Shown: positions 1 to 4,975 of the stretch, piece by piece | Numbering within the stretch: position 1 is the stretch's first letter | How the letters are laid out: the number at the start of each line of letters is the position of its first letter | NCBI GenBank assembly: GCA_011065065.1 | Contig: JAAKFL010000106.1 | Location: 1-6,532, forward strand | Length of the DNA: 6,532 nt | Direction: 5' to 3' | Source: Chlamydiota bacterium | GTDB taxonomy: Bacteria; Chlamydiota; Chlamydiia; Chlamydiales; SLFE01 | Notes under the pieces: generated by a model | What the model saw: the letters and a program-made list of their open reading frames with translations, nothing else | Database searches by the model: none | What the model was told of the DNA's origin: nothing | Position numbers and translations under genes: made by a program

Positions 1-333
1 CTTGGGTTTTCAAAATAAATTCTCATGTGGACATCATGAGCGCGGGAAGCTAACTCGCGTTAATAATAGAATATCGGCACCTTATGCATGTAAATCCCTT
101 GCAAATAGTGACCTTTGAGATAAAAAACGCAGAGGCGCAGGGAGCGGTAGAGTAGAGAGGGGGGATTAATCCCCCCTCTCTACTCTACCGACCTCTGTGG
201 TGAAATTATATTTTATCAACAAATTTTCCAGCGGGAATTGCTGCACAGAGAAACACATTTTAATGGGATAATAGAATTAAATCAATGCCATGTGTTATAT
301 CCAGGAGAAAGTAGGGTTGTTATAAAATTTTCG
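1..333. other. Left-edge region without a recognisable gene
   Basis: No convincing coding region is seen on either strand. One + frame is open from base 2 to a TGA at 116-118 (38 codons), and another is open from base 3 to a TAA at 51-53. Either could be the tail of a gene starting left of the window, but neither peptide resembles a family I know. Two small inverted repeats lie here: 22-27 with 35-40 (6 bp, 7-nt loop), and 39-46 with 54-61 (8 bp including two G-U pairs, 7-nt loop). Neither is followed by a T-run. The main structure is the palindrome at 145-190, listed separately. The stretch 200-333 is AT-rich leader DNA before the first gene and shows no clear -35/-10 pair. Confidence 0.5.
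145..190. repeat. Perfect 46-nt palindrome, likely dispersed intergenic repeat
   Basis: Two 23-base arms are exact reverse complements centred between 167 and 168. The left arm runs from CGGTAGAG through a G6 block to ATT, and the right arm mirrors it with a C6 block. Outside it, 128-135 (CGCAGAGG) pairs with 192-199 (CCTCTGTG, one G-U pair), giving a second nested stem separated by a 9-base bulge on the left and one base on the right. On the minus strand the outer stem is followed by six T (A-run at 122-127), so an RNA made leftwards would resemble an intrinsic terminator. The flanking CGCAGAGGCGCAG and CCTCTGTGGTGAAA motifs resemble intergenic repeats I associate with several bacterial genomes; that is recollection, not a search result. 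Confidence 0.85.
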
Positions 334-1071
334 ATGTTACCCATTTTATTTGTGATACAGATTGTCTTGATTTCCTTTGCTGCCAAGAAAACTCAGGAAG
401 CAGGATCAATCAATTCTCATCAAAGAAGATTTGTCAACTGGATACTATTAGCTCTTGTTATATGGGGTGTGATCACTTCGTATCTCAGTTTGAATGGCTT
501 TTATCACACCGAACAATTTTTGAGCTCGTTACCTGGCATTTGGATCACTCAAATTGCAGTTCTCATTGTTCTGATTCCGTGGATTTTTTCTCAATCTTTT
601 CGTCATGCCACTAATAGCATCATTGATAAGACACCGTTGCATTTCATTATGGCTTTTGAGGGGATTCGAATAGCTGCAATAGGAGGAGTCATAAAGGGGT
701 ATCGCGGGGAATTTTCGCCCTTTTTTGCGAAGACCATTGGAATCCCTGATTTTCTGATCGGGATCGCCTCATTGATAGCTGCCTATTTAATCTATAAAGG
801 TGTATGGAAAGAGCGTTCAGCCATTGTCATTAACCTATTGGGTTTGCTCGTGATCGTTCCTTTTGCGATGGTGTTTATTAACCTTGGTCTCCCTGGGCCC
901 ATGTATCTTATTTCTGAGACACCTAGCTTGAGTACGATTTTTGATTACCCCATGGCCTTGGCACCAACGTTAGTGGTGCCAATATTTGTGATGGTGAATC
1001 TATTTGTCGTGATTCGTTTGATGACAAGACATAAAAAGGAGAAAAATTATGGATCAGAAAAAGAAGCTTGA
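334..1071 (+). CDS. Polytopic membrane protein of unknown function (245 aa)
   Basis: The product is a hydrophobic integral membrane protein with about six predicted membrane segments, near residues 2-17, 33-52, 68-86, 138-155, 163-184 and 207-229. It ends in a charged cytosolic-type tail (TRHKKEKNYGSEKEA). A central stretch with FEGIRI (108-113) and GGVIKGYRGEF (117-127) lies between segments 3 and 4 and looks conserved in style, but I cannot assign a family. No catalytic motif is visible. I chose ATG 334 because it opens directly into the first hydrophobic segment. An in-frame TTG at 238 would add 32 residues of non-membrane sequence and has no good ribosome site. No clear Shine-Dalgarno precedes 334 either; the nearest AGGAG (303-307) is 26 bases away, so the start is uncertain. 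The gene overlaps the next by 23 bases, implying co-transcription with the DoxX-like gene. Confidence 0.75.
   Translation: MLPILFVIQIVLISFAAKKTQEAGSINSHQRRFVNWILLALVIWGVITSYLSLNGFYHTEQFLSSLPGIWITQIAVLIVLIPWIFSQSFRHATNSIIDKTPLHFIMAFEGIRIAAIGGVIKGYRGEFSPFFAKTIGIPDFLIGIASLIAAYLIYKGVWKERSAIVINLLGLLVIVPFAMVFINLGLPGPMYLISETPSLSTIFDYPMALAPTLVVPIFVMVNLFVVIRLMTRHKKEKNYGSEKEA
1036..1041 (+). promoter_or_regulatory. Ribosome binding site inside the preceding gene
   Basis: AAGGAG lies 7 bases before ATG 1049 and within the last codons of the upstream membrane-protein gene. Its position supports the 1049 start and translational coupling of the pair. Confidence 0.8.
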
Positions 1072-1450
1072 ATTTTCCCTATTACTTTTAAGGCTTGGGG
1101 TTTTCATCGTGATGTTCATGTGGACCATTGATAAGATCATGCGTCCAGAACACAGTGCAGCTGTATTTGAAAAGTTTTATTTCATTTCTGGCTTTGGAAC
1201 TGAGATTACTATTGCTTTAGGTGTTCTGGAGCTGGTCATCATTATTGGTTTCTTGTTGGGTCTCTACAAAACTTGGACATACGGATTGGTTTTGCTGTTT
1301 CATTTCATCTCAACGATCTCAACTTTTAATCAGTATTTGTCGCCTTTTGAAGGAACGAATCTTCTTTTCTTTGCTGCATGGCCTATGTTGGCTGCATGTA
1401 TCTGTTTGTTCCTCATGCGGAAGCAGGATAGGATGTTGTCAGTTACTTAA
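1049..1450 (+). CDS. DoxX-like family membrane protein (133 aa)
   Basis: This is a small four-helix membrane protein. Hydrophobic segments lie near residues 10-28, 51-71, 75-94 and 104-123, and a lysine-rich N-terminus (MDQKKK) suggests cytosolic ends. The first helix with the following loop (RLGVFIVMFMWTIDKIMRP, 15-33) and the compact four-helix layout match the DoxX/DoxD-like superfamily. Members are quinol-oxidase subunits or, more often, uncharacterised membrane proteins with proposed redox or stress roles. The specific function here is unknown, and no haem or metal ligand set is evident. The start is fixed by AAGGAG seven bases upstream. The gene overlaps the upstream six-TM gene by 23 bases, so the two products may form one membrane complex (inference). 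Its stop codon lies inside the 3' end of the convergent DUF72 gene, a 12-bp tail-to-tail overlap. Confidence 0.7.
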   Translation: MDQKKKLEFSLLLLRLGVFIVMFMWTIDKIMRPEHSAAVFEKFYFISGFGTEITIALGVLELVIIIGFLLGLYKTWTYGLVLLFHFISTISTFNQYLSPFEGTNLLFFAAWPMLAACICLFLMRKQDRMLSVT

Positions 1451-2170
1451 AACGATCTTTTTAAAGGTTTGGGCATTCTCGACAGCGTACCCATAAGCGT
1501 CATTGTTGAAAAATGCCCATACTTCTTTTCCTTGAGCGAGCCAGTTTTTGGTTTTCTTAGCATATTGGGATAACTCGCGATTCGTATACTTTGTACCGTA
1601 ATCTTTTCCGTGAAAACGTAAGTAAACCGTATCTGATGTGACAGTTTCTCTTGTTGGATATCCATTTTTCCAGTCGGCGATCACAAAAGTCATTTCCTTT
1701 TGTTCGAGAAATTCTAATGCTTCGTCAGAAATCCAGGATTTATGTCTCGTTTCAATAGCAAATTCAAAGCTCCGGTAACGCCGTAATAGCTTGAAAAAGT
1801 CTTCTACGTTTGGATTGGTGAATTTGACTTGGGGAGGTAACTGGACCAGGATCGGCCCCATTTTTGGCTTCAGGTTTTTGAATCTTTTAAGGAAGTTTCT
1901 CAATGACTCTTCCACATCGTGTAGTTTTTTCACATGAGTGATGTAACGGCTTAATTTAGTGCAAAAAAGGAAATCATTGGGAGTTTGATGTTTCCATTTG
2001 TTGACAGTTTCGGCTGTTGGGAGTCTATAGAAACTGGAATTCAGTTCAACACAATCGAAATGTTGGCAATAGAAGTCGAGGAAGTCTTTTGACCTGAGAT
2101 CTTCAGGATAGAAGAATCCCTTCCATCCCTCGTAGCTCCAACCCGATGTTCCGACATGAAATAGACTCAT
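1439..2170 (-). CDS. DUF72 / YecE family protein (243 aa)
   Basis: This is a soluble protein of the YecE/DUF72 family, which adopts a TIM-barrel-like fold and has no settled biochemical function. Family blocks appear in order: GTSGWSYEGWKGFFYP (7-22), VELNSSFYRLP (41-51), TKLSRYITHVKKL (71-83), GPILVQLPP (105-113), FAIETRHKSW (137-146), VYLRFHG (182-188) and FNNDAYGYAVENA (221-233). Length is normal for the family, so the gene looks complete. I chose ATG 2170 because GAGGGG (2180-2175) lies four bases upstream and because the family characteristically begins just before the GTSGW block. An ATG at 2182 and a TTG at 2209 are in frame but have no ribosome site. It lies 88 bp downstream of the unrecognised 148-residue gene on the same strand and is probably the last gene of the glycosylase operon. 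Its 3' end overlaps the convergent DoxX-like gene by 12 bp. Confidence 0.93.
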   Translation of the reverse strand: MSLFHVGTSGWSYEGWKGFFYPEDLRSKDFLDFYCQHFDCVELNSSFYRLPTAETVNKWKHQTPNDFLFCTKLSRYITHVKKLHDVEESLRNFLKRFKNLKPKMGPILVQLPPQVKFTNPNVEDFFKLLRRYRSFEFAIETRHKSWISDEALEFLEQKEMTFVIADWKNGYPTRETVTSDTVYLRFHGKDYGTKYTNRELSQYAKKTKNWLAQGKEVWAFFNNDAYGYAVENAQTFKKIVLSN

Positions 2171-2258
2171 ATAACCCCTCATATACTGGGTCTTGTATAG
2201 ACTCGTCAACTTATCTTTGAAGTTGTGTTAAGTTTTTGATGAGATTTGCAAAATCTGA

Positions 2259-2705
2259 TTACCCAGGAGAACCGTCCGTTAATATTATAGGAAATGCCGT
2301 CCAGGAAAGAAAGCGTTTCATGTAATTCTTTTTATCAGTCTCTGAAAGAGAACCTTCAGAAACAAGTCTATTTAAAGTTTTATTTACAGGGTGAATATGT
2401 ATTTCATCATTCTTTTTTAAGACTTGTAAAACACCATTTAACATGGCCTTACAATGACATGGATCATAGAAAATACCAGATCCATCTTTATTAATGTAAG
2501 AGGGATCAATATTAATTTCTTGTATGATTTCTTTTTCGAGTTTAGAATCTTCATTTTCAATATCATCACCACAGCCATTCGATATGACTTTGAAGAAGAT
2601 TTGGGGTGTAGGGTCATCAAGATATATCAAGAGATTTCTGGTAAGAGTAGATGCATATTGACCTTGATTATCAGTCCGGTATCCTAATTCAATTGTAAAA
2701 CTCAT
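2259..2705 (-). CDS. Hypothetical protein (148 aa), AT-rich, in the glycosylase operon
   Basis: I do not recognise this protein. It appears soluble, with no signal peptide or membrane segment. It begins with a beta-rich stretch (MSFTIELGYRTDNQGQ), has an acidic middle (DDIENEDSKLEKEIIQEI, 47-64), a Cys-His-Cys cluster (DPCHCK, 81-86) plus a lone NGCGDD (43-48), and a C-terminal half that looks helical and ends in TDGSPG. Two or three close cysteines with a histidine could bind metal, but no standard zinc-finger spacing is present. The start is well supported: AGGAGA (2717-2712) precedes ATG 2705 by six bases. The gene begins 10 bases after the stop of the 3-methyladenine glycosylase gene, so co-transcription is very likely. 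Composition is unusual: bases 2341-2640 are 31% G+C by hand count, against about 50% in the neighbouring glycosylase gene. That suggests foreign origin or relaxed evolution. Confidence 0.75.
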   Translation of the reverse strand: MSFTIELGYRTDNQGQYASTLTRNLLIYLDDPTPQIFFKVISNGCGDDIENEDSKLEKEIIQEINIDPSYINKDGSGIFYDPCHCKAMLNGVLQVLKKNDEIHIHPVNKTLNRLVSEGSLSETDKKNYMKRFLSWTAFPIILTDGSPG

Positions 2706-2711
2706 TTTTTT

Positions 2712-2717
2712 TCTCCT
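2712..2717 (-). promoter_or_regulatory. Ribosome binding site overlapping the upstream stop codon
   Basis: AGGAGA, read on the minus strand, ends six bases before ATG 2705 and shares bases with the TAG stop (2718-2716) of the glycosylase gene. This arrangement is typical of coupled translation within an operon. Confidence 0.75.
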
Positions 2718-3327
2718 ATTTCGTTTTTCTGCTTACACTTGGATGATTTTTGATAGTGAATCTCCAGTGTTCAGTGGCATATTCTTCAGCATAATCGATT
2801 CCGACACGTGGAGATCTTACGATTTGGTCATCGGGGATTGTCATACCGCGATCTTCGATCCAAATTTGGTCTTCGGTTAAGTTGACACCCGTATGGGTAT
2901 TTTTGATACCCAAAGCTTTAGTGAGGAGGGCAGGACCTGAGGTGAGACGGGGACTCTTTTTTGACTTCTGGCACCGCTTTAACATGGCATCAATCCCATC
3001 TGTAGGTTCCAAGGCGCGGATAAGAATCGCGTGTGGGGTATCAAGTTTGTGGGTGATAATGTTGAACAGGTGATGCATGCCGTAGCAAAGATAGACATAG
3101 GCCACGCCTCCTGATTGATACATCATTTCTGTACGATCGGTCCGTCGGTGATTGTATGCATGGGAGGCTTTGTCATCTGGAGCCATGTAGGCTTCGGTTT
3201 CCACAATCATTCCTCCAGTGACGCCGTGATCATTGAGCTCGGTCATCAGAAATTTCCCCAGTAAATCTTTGCTGAGAAATAGAGTATCTTCATTTTGGAA
3301 ATAGGAAAGAGGAAGTTTTTTTGTCAT
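2716..3327 (-). CDS. mpg: DNA-3-methyladenine glycosylase, AAG/Mpg family (203 aa)
   Basis: This enzyme starts base-excision repair by cutting the N-glycosidic bond of alkylated or deaminated purines (3-methyladenine, 7-methylguanine, hypoxanthine, etheno-adenine) in the cytosol. It belongs to the AAG/Mpg fold, not the AlkA or Tag types. Active-site residues, by analogy with human AAG, are all present: catalytic Glu45 and Tyr47 in IVETEAY (41-47), His56 in ASHAYNH (54-60), Tyr79 and Tyr82 in YVYLCYGM (77-84), and Arg104 in LIRALEP (102-108). SGPALLTKALGI (130-141) is another family block. Length is typical for bacterial members. ATG 3327 is the only reasonable start, but no clear Shine-Dalgarno precedes it, so initiation may be weak. 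It is the first gene of a probable leftward operon with the 148-residue protein and the DUF72 gene, and is divergent from the alpha/beta hydrolase. Confidence 0.96.
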   Translation of the reverse strand: MTKKLPLSYFQNEDTLFLSKDLLGKFLMTELNDHGVTGGMIVETEAYMAPDDKASHAYNHRRTDRTEMMYQSGGVAYVYLCYGMHHLFNIITHKLDTPHAILIRALEPTDGIDAMLKRCQKSKKSPRLTSGPALLTKALGIKNTHTGVNLTEDQIWIEDRGMTIPDDQIVRSPRVGIDYAEEYATEHWRFTIKNHPSVSRKTK

Positions 3328-3442
3328 AATATTGGGATTAAGTTTAGAGGAATTTCTAATTTTAATAAAGAACTTCTTGGAGTGGTTTTACAAAAAATAA
3401 ATTGCATGATATTTTTGGGCGATATTTATCGACGGAGGTATT
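3328..3442. promoter_or_regulatory. Divergent intergenic region between mpg and the hydrolase
   Basis: This AT-rich 115-bp stretch should hold both promoters. For the + strand, TTGGAG (3377-3382) with TAAATT (3398-3403, 15-bp spacing) is a weak sigma-70-like pair. For the - strand, TTGTAA followed after 18 bp by TTTATT is equally weak. GATATTT occurs twice (3408-3414 and 3421-3427), and the second copy sits in a small dyad (CGAT/ATCG, 3420-3431). GGAGG at 3434-3438 is the hydrolase ribosome site, four bases before its ATG. No strong operator or riboswitch is visible. Confidence 0.35.
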
Positions 3443-4327
3443 ATGAAGATGCGATATCTTTTCTTTATATTGGTCATATTGGGATGTCAGCTAGAAGCTC
3501 AAGCTCCTTGCTATTTTTATGACTCAAATCATGTGAGGTATGAACTCTATCAAACGAACGGTGGAAAAGACTATAACTGGTTGTTTCTTCCGGGTGGGCC
3601 AGGCTGTGATTCCCGATACTTCCACAGCCTTGTTGACGAATTGGATTTGCCAGGGAATGTGTGGCTTGTCGATATGCCCGGAAACGGTGATAACTTAGAC
3701 GAATCATTTACCGACGTCATGAATTATGACCAATGGTTCGACATTTTCCCTGAGGTTATTAACAAATTTGACAATCCCATCCTTGTAGGGCAGTCATTTG
3801 GAGGCATGTTCCCTTTACTTTTCCCCGAGAATGAAGACAAGTTAAAGGGCTTTGTGATTCTGAATTCGGCTCCATCATTGTGGATGGAAGAGGCTGTCAA
3901 TTATGCGCAACAGTTTAATTTACCTGATATCAGCGAAGCGGTTCAAACATTTATTCAAAATCCTTGCCAAGAAACCTTTGAACTTGGATTAGATGCCGTG
4001 GCGCCCTATTATTTTCCTCCATCAACATTGGAAAAAGGACGGCAGTTTCTCAAACAATTTCCTTACCATTTTCTTCCAGTACTGTGGTGGCAGATTAAAG
4101 CGGTCCAAATGAATTTTACAGCCAAATGGATTCCTGAAAATGTGCCCACATTAATTATTGGGGGAAAATATGATTGCATGACCCCATTCACATTATTTGA
4201 AAAGGATGTTAGATTCCATAGACCCAATATTCGCATGCTTTTGATTGAAGATGCAGGACATTTTCCTTGGATCGAAAATCCCAAAGCCGTTAAGGAAGCT
4301 TTTGATGATTTTTTAAGTGGTGTGTGA
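3443..4327 (+). CDS. Exported alpha/beta hydrolase, proline iminopeptidase-like (294 aa)
   Basis: This is an alpha/beta-hydrolase-fold serine enzyme. The N-terminus (MKMRYLFFILVILGC) is a short Sec signal. ILGC (12-15) fits a lipobox, which would make it a lipoprotein with Cys15 at the membrane; alternatively signal peptidase I could cut after AQA (19-21). The oxyanion-hole motif is LPGGPG (49-54), as in HGGPG peptidases of the S33 group. The nucleophile is Ser118 in GQSFGG (116-121), the probable acid is Asp244 in GGKYDCMTP, and the catalytic His273 is in DAGHFPW. All three are correctly ordered, so the enzyme should be active, probably on a peptide or ester outside the cytoplasm; the substrate cannot be read from sequence. 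Start: GGAGG four bases upstream. The 3' end overlaps the convergent acetyltransferase gene by 15 bp. Confidence 0.9.
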   Translation: MKMRYLFFILVILGCQLEAQAPCYFYDSNHVRYELYQTNGGKDYNWLFLPGGPGCDSRYFHSLVDELDLPGNVWLVDMPGNGDNLDESFTDVMNYDQWFDIFPEVINKFDNPILVGQSFGGMFPLLFPENEDKLKGFVILNSAPSLWMEEAVNYAQQFNLPDISEAVQTFIQNPCQETFELGLDAVAPYYFPPSTLEKGRQFLKQFPYHFLPVLWWQIKAVQMNFTAKWIPENVPTLIIGGKYDCMTPFTLFEKDVRFHRPNIRMLLIEDAGHFPWIENPKAVKEAFDDFLSGV

Positions 4328-4858
4328 CTTTCGATAAAGAACATGGGGACGCAAGGGGTGACCGAGATCTAAATTAGGATGTTCAAAATCATCTTTGGGA
4401 TCGCGGGTCATTCCTAATTTTTCCATAAGCTTTTGAGATCGATGATTCAGAACTGCGGTCATGGAAACCAGTTCTTCTATGTTTAATTCGTTAAAGGCAT
4501 AATCCATGACTTTTGCTGCTGCTTCAAAGGCATACCCCTTTCCCCAGTAGTCAAATGCCAGACGCCAACCAATTTCAATGCAAGGGGTAAAATGTGCAGG
4601 AAAGTCATGATCAATCAAGCCGACAAATCCGATAAACGGCGCCACACCTGGGACTTCTACTGCCCACAGTCCATAATTCTTTTTTTTAAATTGATCTTGG
4701 ATTCTTTGAGCGAATGCATCGCTCTCTTCAGTTGATAACGTAGAGGGAAAGTAATCCATCACACGTTCGTCAGTATTAATCTTGGCAAATAGAGGGAGGT
4801 CTTCAGGTTTCCAGGGGCGTAAAATCAGGCGTTTTGTTTTTAAAATGGGGGCAGGCAT
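4313..4858 (-). CDS. GNAT family N-acetyltransferase, RimJ/RimL-like (181 aa)
   Basis: This is an acetyl-CoA-dependent transferase of the Acetyltransf_3 (RimJ/RimL) type, presumably cytosolic. Relatives acetylate ribosomal-protein N-termini, antibiotics or small amines; the substrate here is unknown. The N-terminal strand LKTKRLILRPWKPEDLPLF (6-24) is the usual family opening. IEIGWRLAFDYWGKGYAFEA (94-113) carries the acetyl-CoA pyrophosphate loop (WGKGYA, 105-110), and VLNHRSQKLMEKLGM (136-150) is the C-terminal signature helix. Length is normal. ATG 4858 is chosen because GGAG (4869-4866) lies seven bases upstream. An in-frame TTG at 4864 would leave only one base of spacing. The gene stands alone: divergent from the prolyl oligopeptidase gene, and overlapping the convergent hydrolase by 15 bp. 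Confidence 0.93.
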   Translation of the reverse strand: MPAPILKTKRLILRPWKPEDLPLFAKINTDERVMDYFPSTLSTEESDAFAQRIQDQFKKKNYGLWAVEVPGVAPFIGFVGLIDHDFPAHFTPCIEIGWRLAFDYWGKGYAFEAAAKVMDYAFNELNIEELVSMTAVLNHRSQKLMEKLGMTRDPKDDFEHPNLDLGHPLRPHVLYRKSHTT

Positions 4859-4975
4859 ATTCAATCTCCAAATAGAATAAACTATAACTGATAGTTTTTT
4901 ATTTAACCATTCAAATTTTAATTTGATTGATTTTATTATAAAATAATGTTATTATAATTCCCTATTGAGGTGGTT
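4859..4975. promoter_or_regulatory. Divergent intergenic region with an AT-rich dyad
   Basis: This 117-bp stretch is very AT-rich and separates the acetyltransferase (-) from the prolyl oligopeptidase (+). An exact inverted repeat (AAACTAT, 5-base loop, ATAGTTT; 4879-4897) is followed by three further T on the + strand. On the minus strand, TATAGT (4886-4881) inside this dyad could be the -10 of the acetyltransferase, so the dyad could be an operator over its promoter. A perfect TATAAT (4953-4958) lies on the + strand, but no good -35 is at 16-18 bp. A start from it would leave a leader of only about 10 bases, overlapping GAGG (4967-4970), the ribosome site for ATG 4976. Confidence 0.35.

Noticed and set aside
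2..118. Open frame from the left edge, possible tail of an upstream gene or insertion-sequence remnant
   Set aside because: The 38-codon peptide has no recognisable motif, and chance open frames of this length are common.
2242..2256. Small inverted repeat (AGATTT, 3-base loop, AAATCT) between the 148-residue gene and DUF72
   Set aside because: The stem is short and AT-rich, and no T-run follows on either strand, so it is not a credible terminator.
2294..2687. Two + strand open frames across the 148-residue gene
   Set aside because: The minus-strand frame is longer and has a strong AGGAGA site in operon position. The opposite frames look like by-products of AT-rich sequence.
1439..3327. mpg, orphan and DUF72 as a new defence or repair system
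   Set aside because: There is no nuclease, ATPase, helicase or toxin-antitoxin signature. Only mpg has a known DNA-repair role, so the claim would go beyond the sequence.
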